Shown: positions 7,630 to 16,369, numbered from the stretch's first letter. The stretch is 64,000 bases of DNA from CBDESM01 sp965205165 (GCA_965205165.1 OZ242037.1:2666001-2730000), one strand, 5' to 3'. Made by a program: numbers and translations. The notes: a model not told the origin generated them from the letters alone.

Positions 7630-9555
7630 TCAGCCGGGGTTCGGCTCGCGCCAAGCCAGCTCGTACCAGTTGGTTCCGGAGGCGAAACCGCTGCCGAGGT
7701 GCGTGCTGACGATGTTGCGGACGTATTCGCGCCGCATCGTGATGCGGTAGGGATTGACCAAGTGGAGACGGAACAGCGTCTCGGCGGCGCGTTGCCGGAA
7801 CAGCGCGAGCAGTTCGCCGCGGCGATCCGGGTCGAGTTCGCGGCGCTGGGCGATCGCCAAAGCGTCCAGCTGAGGGTCGGACGCCGCCATTGAGTTGAAG
7901 CGGCCGTCGGTGGCGAGCGCTTCATAGACGTGATCATCGGGATCGCCCGGATATCCAGGCAAGCCGAACGCGAATTGCAGGTCGGCTCGCTCGCCGATCT
8001 GGTCGCCGGGTACGTAGGCGGAACCGCCCGCTGCCCGGAGTTGTTCGACCGTCGGCGGGACGAATGGAGCGCGGGGTACGGGGGTGATGCGGACGGCGAA
8101 TCCGAATACCCGCTCGAAGTCCGCGCCGACGGCGTCCGCGGCGGTTCGGTGCAGCGCCCGCCGCGGATCGGGCAATCCTTCGGCCGGCGCGTCGATCCGG
8201 AGTTCGAGCGGATTTTGAGCGCTGTAGCCGGCCGCCTCGAGCAACGCGACGGCGGCATCCGGGTCGCGCTGGTAAGCCGGGCCGAGCTCGGCCTCGTCCC
8301 ACGGCCACTCCCGGCGGCCCCATATCGTCTCCGCGCTCGGCTCGAAGGTCCAGTTGAGACCGCAATCGGGTGCGGCCAAACCGTGGTAGAGGCCGTCCGC
8401 GAGGGCGCCTCGGTCCAGTGCCCGGGCAAGCGCGGCGCGGACGCGCGCATCCGCGAACGGCCCGCTCGCCACGCTGCGGAACTGGAGGTGCGGGCCGCCG
8501 CCGGGGATGGGTGCGGTGACTTGCGTGCGGGCATCCGGGTGGCTGTCCAACGCCTCGGCATGTTCGGCGACGCTGGGCAGGTCGATCACGTCGATCCGGC
8601 CGTCGGCCCAGTGGCGATGCAGCTGGCGGATATCTCCGTCCAAGGTGGTCGAATGTCCGGAGGCGGCGTCGCCGCGGAGCAGCTCGATGCCCGCAGCGTG
8701 CGGGGCCGGCGGGGCGCTTCGCCATGCGCGCCAGTTGCCGGCCGAGCCATATTCGAGGCGGAACGGGCCGGTCCCGTAACTGGCACGGCGGGTGTCGAAC
8801 CGTTCGGGTTCGGCGGCCATCTCGGCCGGCACGATCACCCAATCCGGGTCGGCCAAGCGGCTGATGAACGACGCGTCGCGCTCGACGAGGGCGATCGTCA
8901 CCGTGGCGGCAGGGTCGTCGGCGTCGATCCGGGCGAGGTTGCGCAGAGGCGTGAACTTATCGCCGCCGTAGTCGGCATACGCGGCGTAGGTGGCGGCGAC
9001 ATCGGACGCGAGCAGCGCGCGGCCGTTCAGCGGCGGCAGGTCGCGCCACCGGCGGCCGTCGGCGATGCGGAACGTGAAGGTGGTTTCGTCGATCGCCTCG
9101 GCGGCGGTGCCCAGATCGCCGCTGAGATGGTTCGCGTGGGCATTGAAGCCGTCCGGCACGGCCCGCGTGAGCAAGCGGCCGTAGAAGGCGCTGAGCTGCG
9201 GTGCCGGAAACAGAGTGAACGGCGACCAGTCTGGCAACCCCTCGGAGAGCACGGTCAACGCGCCGCCCGGGTCGGAAGCGGGCAGATCCGCGTTCGGGAT
9301 TGTGCTCCAGTGGTACCGCTCGCGCCAAGCAACGGGATCAAACAGCAGCCCGCTGCCGCTGGATGCCACTGCGCGGGCAGGCGGATCCGTTCGCGACATC
9401 GTCGACTGGTCATGATCTTCCGGCAGCTCCCGGACCGGATCCGAGCACCCGGCCAGCGCGTACGCGGATGCGCTGACGCCGGCGGCCAAGGCCGATCTGA
9501 CGAACGCACGCCGGGAAATTCGCCCGACTGCCCTGCCGCCGCGTTTGGTCATCAT
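7630..9555 (-). CDS. ABC transporter substrate-binding protein, family 5 (Tat lipoprotein)
   Basis: A solute-binding protein of the peptide/nickel class (SBP_bac_5), about 640 residues. Seen: a Tat-like signal ISRRAFVR at residues 13-20 followed by a lipobox ending in AGC, then IDETTFTFRIADGRRWRD, ASDVAATYAAY and a C-terminal dipeptide-binding-protein-like half. The start is uncertain: paired ATGs at 9552-9555 place the RR about 15 residues in, and a TACGAT -10 hexamer (9575-9580) overlaps an earlier ATG at 9576, arguing against that one. No permease or ATPase genes are adjacent, so it is an orphan receptor here. Likely ligand is a peptide or other small organic; unproven. Confidence 0.82.
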   Translation of the reverse strand: MMTKRGGRAVGRISRRAFVRSALAAGVSASAYALAGCSDPVRELPEDHDQSTMSRTDPPARAVASSGSGLLFDPVAWRERYHWSTIPNADLPASDPGGALTVLSEGLPDWSPFTLFPAPQLSAFYGRLLTRAVPDGFNAHANHLSGDLGTAAEAIDETTFTFRIADGRRWRDLPPLNGRALLASDVAATYAAYADYGGDKFTPLRNLARIDADDPAATVTIALVERDASFISRLADPDWVIVPAEMAAEPERFDTRRASYGTGPFRLEYGSAGNWRAWRSAPPAPHAAGIELLRGDAASGHSTTLDGDIRQLHRHWADGRIDVIDLPSVAEHAEALDSHPDARTQVTAPIPGGGPHLQFRSVASGPFADARVRAALARALDRGALADGLYHGLAAPDCGLNWTFEPSAETIWGRREWPWDEAELGPAYQRDPDAAVALLEAAGYSAQNPLELRIDAPAEGLPDPRRALHRTAADAVGADFERVFGFAVRITPVPRAPFVPPTVEQLRAAGGSAYVPGDQIGERADLQFAFGLPGYPGDPDDHVYEALATDGRFNSMAASDPQLDALAIAQRRELDPDRRGELLALFRQRAAETLFRLHLVNPYRITMRREYVRNIVSTHLGSGFASGTNWYELAWREPNPG

Positions 9556-9708
9556 CGTCAGACCGATCGGGCGCATCGTACTGCGCCGTCTTGGCAGAGC
9601 AGGTCCAGGATGCGGGGCAGGGCGGAACCTTTTGGCGGGGCGCGGCGTATTGCCTCGCACCTGCGGACGGCGAGAGCGAGAGTGCCGCCGCGGGGAGGAG
9701 GCAGAGCG

Positions 9709-11535
9709 ATGGCACGCCAACACTGGTCGATCGGGAGATGGGGACTGATCGGGGCGCTGATTGCCGGGGCGGTGTTGCTGTTCGCCGCCTGCGGTGACGC
9801 GGAGGAATCCGAGCAAGCCGTTTCGGCGGTGGAGGGCGCCGCGCAGCAGGAACAACAGTACGAAGAATCGTCATCGGCGCAGCCGAGCGACTCGGCGGAA
9901 GCCACGGCCGAGGAGGCTGCCCAGGAAGACCGGGAACACGCGACGACGGCATACGCGGAGGAAGAGGAGACCGCCGAAGAAGAGGCGGATGAAGAGGCGT
10001 CTTCGAGCGTCAGTTCCGCGACGAGGCCGCGGTCGGCGTCTTCAGCTTCGGCGTCTTCGGCTTCGGCGGACGAGGAGCAGTCCGCGGACTCGGCTTTGCG
10101 GGGATCGCCGTATGCGACGACGTTCGAGGACTATCGGCGGACGGGGTTCGTCGATGCGCGGGAGGACGCTACGTCGACGTTTTCGCTGGACGTGGATCGG
10201 ACGAGCTACCGGCTGGCGCTGAATTGGGCGCGGGAGGGGTACGAGATCGATCCGGCGTCGGTGCGGGCGGAGGAGTGGATCAACGCATTCGACTACGGAT
10301 ACGAGCAGCCGGCGGGCGAGGATTTCTTCCGGATCGTCACCGATCTGCTGGAGCATCCGCTGGACGGCGAGCGGGTGATCGCGCGGGTGGGGTTCCAAGC
10401 GCCGGAGTTGGCGGACGACGTGCCGCTGAACGTGACGCTGGTGCTGGACGCATCCGGTTCGATGAGCGAGGGCGATCGGGTGGAGATCGCACGGGCGGCC
10501 GCGGAGGCGATCCGCGACGGGCTGCGGTCGCAGGATCGGATGGCGGTGGTCCATTTCTCGTCCGATGTGCTGCCGCAATACACGGTTGAGCCGGATCGAC
10601 CGGACGCTTGGGCGATCGAGCGCTCGATTAGAGCGCTGCGGCCGCACGAGAGCACGAACGTGCAAGCCGGCTTGGATCGGGGGGTCGAGCTGGCGGCGCG
10701 GATGCGGTGGCAGCGTCCCGACGCGTTCAACTACATCGTGCTGATGTCGGACGGCGTGGCGAACGTGGACGCGACGGATCCGTTCGCCATTCTCCGCCGA
10801 TCTGGCGATCTTCAAGAGGGCAATCCGCTGCGGCTGATCACGATCGGGGTGGGGATCGCGAACTACAACGACTACCTGCTGGAGCATCTGGCGCAGCATG
10901 GGAACGGCTGGTACCGCTACCTGAGCTCGGGCGATGAGGCGAGGGCGACGTTCGGGCACGGGAACTGGCTGGCGCTGTCGCGGCCGTTCGCGGACGCGGC
11001 GCGGGCGCAGGTGCGGTGGGACGCGGAGCACGTGGCGGAGTGGCGGATTCTCGGGTATGAGAACCGGGTCGCGTCGGATCGTTCGTTCACTGAGGATCGG
11101 CGGGAGTTCGCGGAGATTCCGGCCGGGTCGGCGACGACGGCGTTCTACGAGCTGAGCCTGACGGATGCGGCGCGGCGTGCGGGGGCGTTCAGCTTGGGGA
11201 GCGTGGAGCTGCGCTGGCTGACGCCGATCGGCCGGGAGGCGCGGAGCCAGCAGGCGGAGATCTTCGGCGACCTGGCCGAGCGCGGCGACGCGCTGTCGCG
11301 GTTCGGCGGCGTGGTGGCGCTGGCGGCGGATCGGTACTCGGCGCTGTCGCGGTTCGGGGACGGATCCGCCCGCGGGCCGATCGGCGAGGAGCTGCTGGAC
11401 CTGCGGGAGGAGCTGGAACGGCTGGATCGGGAGCTGGGGCATCTGGACTCGTACCGCGACTTCGGGCTGCTGCTGGACGCGATGGTCTCGGCGGCGCCCG
11501 CGGGTTCGTCCGGCGGCAGCGGCTACAGCCGATAG
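9709..11535 (+). CDS. von Willebrand factor A-domain lipoprotein (YfbK-like)
   Basis: A 608-residue exported protein. Seen: an N-terminal hydrophobic segment with lipobox FAAC, then about 100 residues of acidic Glu/Ala/Ser low-complexity linker. A YfbK-type N-terminal domain follows (FSLDVDRTSYRLALNW and EEWINAFDY), then a vWA domain with MIDAS motif DASGSMS (247-253) and a C-terminal conserved region ending in a Gly/Ser tail. The start is set by GGAGGAG at 9694-9700, 8 nt before the ATG. vWA domains of this class bind divalent cations and act in protein assembly; the role in this organism is unknown. It is divergent from the substrate-binding protein gene. Confidence 0.88.
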   Translation: MARQHWSIGRWGLIGALIAGAVLLFAACGDAEESEQAVSAVEGAAQQEQQYEESSSAQPSDSAEATAEEAAQEDREHATTAYAEEEETAEEEADEEASSSVSSATRPRSASSASASSASADEEQSADSALRGSPYATTFEDYRRTGFVDAREDATSTFSLDVDRTSYRLALNWAREGYEIDPASVRAEEWINAFDYGYEQPAGEDFFRIVTDLLEHPLDGERVIARVGFQAPELADDVPLNVTLVLDASGSMSEGDRVEIARAAAEAIRDGLRSQDRMAVVHFSSDVLPQYTVEPDRPDAWAIERSIRALRPHESTNVQAGLDRGVELAARMRWQRPDAFNYIVLMSDGVANVDATDPFAILRRSGDLQEGNPLRLITIGVGIANYNDYLLEHLAQHGNGWYRYLSSGDEARATFGHGNWLALSRPFADAARAQVRWDAEHVAEWRILGYENRVASDRSFTEDRREFAEIPAGSATTAFYELSLTDAARRAGAFSLGSVELRWLTPIGREARSQQAEIFGDLAERGDALSRFGGVVALAADRYSALSRFGDGSARGPIGEELLDLREELERLDRELGHLDSYRDFGLLLDAMVSAAPAGSSGGSGYSR

Positions 11536-11615
11536 CCAGTGCGCGGTTCGGCGTCTAGGCTGCGCGTTACCAGCGATCTGGAATCGGGGCGCAAGCACAG
11601 CACAGGAGTCAGAAG

Positions 11616-12764
11616 ATGGCACGGACGTCGATGCGGGACTACAGGCTGAACCGACGCGAGCTGATGGGCAAATCGGCGCGGGCGGGGGCGGGCGCGGCGG
11701 CGCTGGCGCTGATGGGCTGCGCCGCGACGGCGGCGGCTCGTGAGATGGGGATGCCGGACGTCGAGTCGGCCCGGGCCGCGCTTGCGCGCGGCGAGTTCGG
11801 GTCGGCGGGCGGCGGGCCGGACGGTCTGCGCAGCCTGCGCAATCCGCGGCAACCGCTGCTGCGGCAGGACGAGGATCAGCAGGACGATCAGGAACAAGAC
11901 GGCCAGCAGGGGGACGGTGATCAGCAGGGGGACGGCGGGCAGCCGGCGCCGCCGCCGATGCCGTCCTCGACGATGGACGAGATCGCGCCGGGCGTCTACC
12001 ACTACTGGCACTTCAACTACAGCTCGCTGGTCGTGATCTCGGGCGACGACGTGCTCGTCGCCGATCCGGCGAACGCGCTCCGGGTGCCGGACATGCAGGC
12101 GAAGATCGCGGAGATCACGGACAACCCGATCAACAAGATCGTGCTGACCCACGAGCACTACGACCACGCCGGCGCGACCGGGCTGCTGCCCGACGCGACG
12201 CTGATCGCGCAGCGCAACGCGCTCCCCGTCTTCGAGCTGATGGAGCTGGAGGCGAAGCCGGTCGTGCATTGCACGTTCGACGACTACCTGCGGGTGACCG
12301 CGGGCAACGTCAGCGTCGATCTGCACTACCTCGGGCCGGGCGACGGCGACGCGACGACGGTGATCTGGCTGCCGAACGAGCGGATCCTGCAGACGGCGGA
12401 CATGTACGAGCCCAAGGCGCTGACCGGCGCCGACTGGGTGGACGACAAGAACTTCACCGGCACGCGGAAGATCCTCCGCGAGATCTCGAAGTGGGACGCG
12501 AACTACGCGATCAACGCGCACTCGCCGGGCGACAGCCGCGACGCGCTGGCCGAGAACGTCGAGTACTACGACGACCTGTTCGACGCGGTGATGGCGAAGA
12601 TCCAGGAAGCGCAGGCGACCGGCAACCCGTTCGCGATCTTCGGGCTGCTGGGATCGATCCGCACCGACATAACGCTGCCCAAGTACGCGGAGTGGATGAA
12701 CTACGAGGCGGCGATCGGCGAGCACGCCTTCCGCATGTTCATGTCGATCTTCCACGGCGACTGA
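11616..12764 (+). CDS. metallo-beta-lactamase-fold hydrolase, exported
   Basis: A 382-residue protein. Seen: a Tat-type leader (LNRRELMGKSARAG) with possible lipobox LMGC at 32-35, a Gln/Asp/Gly-rich linker (about 84-115), then an MBL fold with THEHYDHAG giving His179, His181, Asp183 and His184. The downstream metal-binding strand reads HYLGPGDGDATT and a later HSPGD may supply another ligand. This pattern resembles quinoprotein-relay or glyoxalase-like MBL hydrolases, but the substrate cannot be read from sequence. AGGAG lies 7 nt before the ATG and a TAGGCT hexamer at 11556-11561. It is followed closely by the enolase-superfamily gene, possibly in one operon. Confidence 0.85.
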   Translation: MARTSMRDYRLNRRELMGKSARAGAGAAALALMGCAATAAAREMGMPDVESARAALARGEFGSAGGGPDGLRSLRNPRQPLLRQDEDQQDDQEQDGQQGDGDQQGDGGQPAPPPMPSSTMDEIAPGVYHYWHFNYSSLVVISGDDVLVADPANALRVPDMQAKIAEITDNPINKIVLTHEHYDHAGATGLLPDATLIAQRNALPVFELMELEAKPVVHCTFDDYLRVTAGNVSVDLHYLGPGDGDATTVIWLPNERILQTADMYEPKALTGADWVDDKNFTGTRKILREISKWDANYAINAHSPGDSRDALAENVEYYDDLFDAVMAKIQEAQATGNPFAIFGLLGSIRTDITLPKYAEWMNYEAAIGEHAFRMFMSIFHGD

Positions 12765-12857
12765 CCCCGGCGCCGGGCGGCTGCGGGCGGGTGCGGCTGT
12801 AGCCTGCGCGGGCCCGCCCGCCGAAATCGCCTCCGCGGGCGGCGGAGGAGGTCCGCC

Positions 12858-14021
12858 GTGCGCATCGTCGATTTCCGCTACCACCTGGTCTACCCGACGC
12901 CGCCGGAGACGGGGCAGCCGGACCGCTACATCGCGGGCAAGAACCTGCTGTTCGCGCGGCTGGAGACCGAGGACGGGCTGCACGGCTGGGGCGAGTGCTA
13001 CACGCAGTCGGACCGGGATGCGCAGATTGCGGCGCACTTGGACGCGCTGAAGCGGTACGTGCTGGCGTGGGACGCGACCAAGATCAAGCCGTTCACGGAG
13101 GCGGTGGCGAACGATTTCGGCAACCGGCGCGGCGCGATGGACCTGTACAGCGCGGTGAGCGGGATCGAGCAGGCGCTGTGGGACTTGGCGGGCAAGCGGG
13201 CGGGGATGCCGGTACACCAGCTGCTGGGCGGCGCGGTGCGCGAGCGCTGCCGCGTCTACGCCAACGGCTGGGCGCGGATGGATTCGCTCGACGAGCTGCA
13301 GCGGCGCGCCGCCGAGATGGTCGAGCGCGGCTTCACGGCGATGAAGTTCGACCCCGTGCCCGGCTTGTGGCGCAGCTACATCACGCGGGAGCAGATCGCG
13401 ACCGCGGCCGATCGGGTGCGCGCAGTGCGCGAGGCAGTCGGCCCGGATGTGGACGTCCTGCTGGAGATCCACCGCCGGCTCTCGCCCTCGAACGCGATCC
13501 GCTTGGCCCGCGAAGTCGAGCAGTACGAGCCGTTCTGGTTCGAGGAGCCGGTCTGGGCCGAGAACATCCCCGCCCTGGCGCTGGCCACGCGGGAGATTTC
13601 GATCCCCACGGTGACGGGGGAGGAGCTGTACACGAAGCACGAATTCCGCGACGCCTTCGAGCAACGGGCAGCCGAGATCATCAACCCGGACGTGGCGAAC
13701 ACCGGCGGGATCAAGGAGCTGACCGAGATCGCCGCGATGGCGGAGCCGTACTTCATCGCGGTCGCGCCGCACAACTACAACAGCACCACGGTCGCCCTCG
13801 CGAGCACGCTGCAAGCGGCGGCGACGATGCCGAACTTCCTGATCACCGAGTACTTCGTCAATTTCGAGCGCTGGGGCCAAGAGGCCGCAACGCCGCCGCT
13901 GGAGGTGGAGGAGAGCCACATCGCGGTGCCGACGGCCCCGGGGCTCGGGATCGACTTGGACGAGGATGTGCTGCGGGCCAGCCCGGCGCGGGAGTTCCCG
14001 TTGCGGGCGATTGGGGAGTAG
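12858..14021 (+). CDS. enolase-superfamily dehydratase (galactonate dehydratase-like)
   Basis: A 387-residue enolase-superfamily enzyme that would abstract the alpha proton of an acid sugar to dehydrate or racemise it. Visible residues: Lys163 in MKFDP, metal ligands Glu203 (LLEIH), Glu229 (WFEEP) and Glu255 (TGEEL), His205 two residues after the first ligand, His305 (APHNYN) and Glu331 (ITEYF). The carboxylate-x-His arrangement fits the galactonate/mannonate dehydratase subgroup rather than mandelate racemase. GTG start with AGGAGG at 12846-12851, 6 nt away; TAGCCT at 12800-12805. The exact sugar acid is not predictable. It borders the AT-rich island. Confidence 0.85.
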   Translation: MRIVDFRYHLVYPTPPETGQPDRYIAGKNLLFARLETEDGLHGWGECYTQSDRDAQIAAHLDALKRYVLAWDATKIKPFTEAVANDFGNRRGAMDLYSAVSGIEQALWDLAGKRAGMPVHQLLGGAVRERCRVYANGWARMDSLDELQRRAAEMVERGFTAMKFDPVPGLWRSYITREQIATAADRVRAVREAVGPDVDVLLEIHRRLSPSNAIRLAREVEQYEPFWFEEPVWAENIPALALATREISIPTVTGEELYTKHEFRDAFEQRAAEIINPDVANTGGIKELTEIAAMAEPYFIAVAPHNYNSTTVALASTLQAAATMPNFLITEYFVNFERWGQEAATPPLEVEESHIAVPTAPGLGIDLDEDVLRASPAREFPLRAIGE

Positions 14022-14056
14022 GCTGGGCGCACGGGGCAGGTCTTCTACATTCACCA

Positions 14057-14332
14057 CTATGCACATGCGCCACCTTCGCACCAACCCCTGGACCTTCTTC
14101 GCGCTTCTCTTCCTTTGTCCGTTTGTCTGTATCTTTGTTTGATTTCTCTTCGTTTTTGTTTTCCTTGTTCCGTTGAGTAGTAGCGTTGCATATACGCTTG
14201 ATGATCTGGATCGTTTCTTAACGCATTAAGATACAGCTTTTTGCATTCTGGTTTTGTGCAACAATATCCATACTTGTATCTTGTTTTGAGGTAACACTTT
14301 CGTCCGCAGTTTTTACAATGCATTGATCGCAT
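14057..14332 (-). CDS. small Cys-rich basic protein, unknown
   Basis: A 91-residue protein. Residues 1-35 have a Cys pattern (CKNCGRKC, then CCTKPEC) able to form a zinc ribbon. The rest is strongly basic and repetitive, with two similar units (TEQGKQKRRE and TDKGREARRR). Most of the gene is AT-rich, but its last ~15 codons lie in GC-rich DNA, so it crosses the island border. The start is ATG at 14332 or 14323 (just before the first Cys). Similar basic repeats occur in mobile-element-linked small proteins, from memory. A nucleic-acid-binding role is plausible but unproven. Confidence 0.5.
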   Translation of the reverse strand: MRSMHCKNCGRKCYLKTRYKYGYCCTKPECKKLYLNALRNDPDHQAYMQRYYSTEQGKQKRREIKQRYRQTDKGREARRRSRGWCEGGACA

Positions 14333-14351
14333 ACTTCTTTTTTTCTTTTCT

Positions 14352-14903
14352 TTAATCTATGTTTGGGAGTATCATATGGGTTTCAAGCCATTCTACTATG
14401 TCTGGGGTGAGGTATTTGGTTGTGTCGGTGGTGTGGATTGGGACTTCTCTGTAACGGTGCGTTGTATAATTATACTTTTCATAATCATAATTGCTTCGTT
14501 CTCCCATTCTGTCCAGCAAGTACATTGAGCAGAGTTCTGCTGCAAGTTCAAGGGGGTTTTTTGAGTAAATGTCTCGGTACACGCTGTTTTGAGGAAGAGT
14601 CCAGGTTCCGCTATCGTTGCGTTGGTATCCTACAAGATGTATGAAAGTTTGTCCGTGGGGGGAGGTGTAGAAGTAGGAATGAGAGTCGTAGTAAGAATAA
14701 GAAGATACATTGGAAGTGATCTGTTGAAACCAGTGCCAATCTTGGTTTATGTGACACAGTTCGTGGATTTCGCTTTTAAGAAGAATGTCTGAGTGTTCGG
14801 TTGGGGTGCGATACGCGGTGGATTCGTCGTACAGAACGATAAAAGGAGTTGTGTTGAGGGGAAGATCGGGTGCAACGCCTCTGATGCCTCCTCCGTCATT
14901 AAG
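14352..14903 (-). CDS. metalloprotease domain (HExxH), 3' part of a frameshifted gene
   Basis: This frame continues the preceding signal-peptide ORF if one A of the A7 run at 14904-14910 is skipped. Read this way, about 184 residues follow, including SEIHELCHINQDWHWF with an HExxH zinc-protease motif at 14751-14765, and NPLELAAELCSMYLLDRM, whose Glu could be the third ligand. It is Tyr/Asn/Thr-rich, unlike its neighbours. There is no good independent start codon: the first in-frame ATG is far downstream at 14582 and excludes the HExxH. Product would be a secreted or surface metallopeptidase of unknown family. Confidence 0.55.
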   Translation of the reverse strand, partial: LNDGGGIRGVAPDLPLNTTPFIVLYDESTAYRTPTEHSDILLKSEIHELCHINQDWHWFQQITSNVSSYSYYDSHSYFYTSPHGQTFIHLVGYQRNDSGTWTLPQNSVYRDIYSKNPLELAAELCSMYLLDRMGERSNYDYEKYNYTTHRYREVPIHTTDTTKYLTPDIVEWLETHMILPNID

Positions 14904-15492
14904 TTTTTTTACTCACAATGCAGGTATCTGGTCTGGTGGGAAGAGTTGGAAGAACTTGGGTGGTTACTTTGGGGTTGAAGTTTCTGGTGCAGGAGTCGGA
15001 TTCGGTTAAGGGGGTTATGAAACCATTTTCGTTTTCATAATTGTTCCTTTGTTCTCTCATCTCGTGAAAGGGAATGCATCGGTTGTTGTTGAATTCGCAG
15101 ATGTTGGTGCAATCCGCGTATATGGTTGTGGGAGGGATGTAATCTGAGTAGGTGTTTTTGAAATCTTGGATTATTTGCAAGGAGTGTGGTATGTGGTATT
15201 GATTGTATGGATGCCATTGATTGTTGTCGTACACCCATATGGTGTCTGCAATGCAACCCATTGTTGCGAGTCGTCCTTTTAAGTGCAAGAGGGATCCTCC
15301 TCCCCATTCCAGCGGGAAGAGCTCGCCGTAGCCAGCGGGGATCTCCGCCACCACCTGCGTCGGCTGCAGGGCGGCCTCAGCCGCGGCTTCTTCATCCCCT
15401 TCATCCGCGGAGACGCCCGTCGCCGCTGCGGCGAACAACGCGCCCGCGGCCAGCAGCCCGGCGGCCCGCCTGATCAGCGCCTTCCCGCCCAT
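14899..15492 (-). CDS. signal peptide and N-terminal domain of the secreted metalloprotease
   Basis: A 197-residue ORF. Seen: a Sec signal peptide (MGGKALIRRAAGLL, cleavage likely after GVSA near residue 28), an acidic Ala-rich spacer, then a domain with IWVYDNNQWHPYNQYHIPH, and paired Cys residues (CTNIC and others) suited to disulfides. GGAAGGGG lies 6 nt before the ATG. The first ~67 codons are GC-rich like the genome and the rest is AT-rich, so the gene is chimeric. It ends in TAA just after an A7 run; one fewer A joins it to the HExxH frame, giving a 379-residue protein. Frameshift, slippage site or sequencing error cannot be told apart here. Confidence 0.6.
   Translation of the reverse strand: MGGKALIRRAAGLLAAGALFAAAATGVSADEGDEEAAAEAALQPTQVVAEIPAGYGELFPLEWGGGSLLHLKGRLATMGCIADTIWVYDNNQWHPYNQYHIPHSLQIIQDFKNTYSDYIPPTTIYADCTNICEFNNNRCIPFHEMREQRNNYENENGFITPLTESDSCTRNFNPKVTTQVLPTLPTRPDTCIVSKKT
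14904..14910 (-). other. A7 homopolymer at the frame break
   Basis: The minus strand reads AGT AAA AAA ACT TAA. Removing one A gives AGT AAA AAA CTT AAT and opens the HExxH frame. Runs of seven or more A are known sites of polymerase slippage and also of sequencing indels. Confidence 0.6.
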
Positions 15493-15710
15493 TGCCGTCC
15501 CCTTCCACTGCGGCAGGGTAAGCGCCGGCCGGCGTGGAGTCCAGCGGCGAGCGCGGAGGAGAGTGCATGGGTGAGCAGCGGTCGACGTTGCGGTGATCGG
15601 CGCGGGAACGCGGACGCCGCCGGGGGTGTTCGGCAGTTTGACGGCGCTGCCGCTGTTCGCGGTGCCGCTCTGATGGTCGCTGCCTCCGGCGGGCGAGTAG
15701 GCTGTTGCGC
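15493..15710. other. gene-free stretch upstream of the metalloprotease
   Basis: No convincing gene. A GGAGGAG followed by an ATG near 15567 leads to only nine codons. A shifted frame reads VDVAVIGAG, a Rossmann-like start that also soon stops. It looks like decayed coding DNA plus the promoter region of the minus-strand gene. Confidence 0.35.
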
Positions 15711-15760
15711 ATGATGTTCGACGTGATTGTCGTGGGGCTGGGCGTAATGGGCGGACGGGG
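15711..15760 (+). pseudogene. remnant of a flavoprotein gene start
   Basis: ATGATG opens MMFDVIVVGLGVMGG, a classic FAD-binding GxGxxG start of an oxidoreductase, but the frame loses similarity after about 15 codons. The same 24 nt (ATGTTCGACGTGATTGTCGT and the following GGGG) recur at the start of the GMC oxidoreductase at 16720. A TAGGCT hexamer ends 7 nt before the ATG, as at intact leaderless genes here. Interpreted as a truncated paralogue left by deletion or insertion. Confidence 0.45.
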
Positions 15761-15820
15761 CGTCGGACGCCATTCAGATCAGAGCAGCCGATCCGATAGA
15801 CTTGGTGCAGGGAGGACGCC

Positions 15821-16369
15821 ATGCACAGCGCGGTGGATGTCGCTCGGGGGATTCTGACCAATGCGGCGAAGCAGGGGGTGGCGCTGTCGGATGCCGATTT
15901 GCACCGATTGGCGGTTCACGCGCAGGCTTGGTTCGGGGCGTTGCGCGAGCGGCCGCTGTTCGAAGAGCCGATCGTTGCCGAGGCTGATGGGCCGGTTGTG
16001 CCGGCAATCCGCACAGCGCGTCGGAACGGCGGGATCGCGTGCTTTGACGACGACGATGAGGGCTACCGGGTGCTTGGCGAGTACGCCTACTGGCAGACCA
16101 GCGCGGCGGTGATCGACCATGTCGCGCCGCTGCTCGGCGCAGATGAGATCAATGCGGAAGTGGATGCCGTTGCCGGGCAGACGGCCGATGGCTGCGAGGT
16201 GGACCGCGAGGCTTTGTCGTGCCGGGTGCGGGATGAGATCGACAGGCGCCGCGGCCCGCTGCCCGATCCTGGCGCCGCTCTGCGCCGTCTGGACGAAGAT
16301 CCCGAGTTGCGCCGACGGCTGATCCAGAAAGCGGAACAACCAACCGCCGACGGCTTCCGTCCCCGATGA
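15821..16369 (+). CDS. Panacea/SocA-like (DUF4065) antitoxin-domain protein
   Basis: A 182-residue protein whose first ~70 residues match the Panacea (SocA-like) pattern: SAVDVARGIL, LHRLAVHAQAWFGALRERPLFEEPIVA and GPVVPAI, the last corresponding to the family's GPVxP motif. Panacea domains are known as antitoxin modules paired with many unrelated toxins. The C-terminal 110 residues are acidic/basic helical and unassigned. GGAGG lies 5 nt before the ATG and TAGACT at 15797-15802. The stop overlaps the next gene's start in an ATGA, the usual translational coupling of such pairs. The domain call is by pattern memory, without a profile search. Confidence 0.6.
   Translation: MHSAVDVARGILTNAAKQGVALSDADLHRLAVHAQAWFGALRERPLFEEPIVAEADGPVVPAIRTARRNGGIACFDDDDEGYRVLGEYAYWQTSAAVIDHVAPLLGADEINAEVDAVAGQTADGCEVDREALSCRVRDEIDRRRGPLPDPGAALRRLDEDPELRRRLIQKAEQPTADGFRPR

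Larger units (their letters stand above)
14105..15290. mobile_element. AT-rich island of likely foreign origin
   Basis: Hand counts give 42 percent GC at 14161-14220, 33 percent at 14461-14520 and 47 percent at 14881-14940, against 77 percent at 13981-14040 just outside. The transition is abrupt near 14105 and near 15290. Both borders fall inside open reading frames: the 3' end of the small Cys-rich gene and the 5' end of the metalloprotease gene are host-like. No integrase, transposase or clear terminal repeats are visible. Calling it mobile rests on composition alone. Confidence 0.5.

Noticed and set aside
7930..9708. 593-codon upstream extension of the vWA lipoprotein frame
   Set aside because: It is antisense to the substrate-binding protein gene. 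The signal peptide and GGAGGAG place the true start at 9709.
14105..15290. Insertion sequence or phage gene cluster
   Set aside because: No transposase, integrase or phage structural motif is visible in the AT-rich island; it is listed as mobile only on composition.
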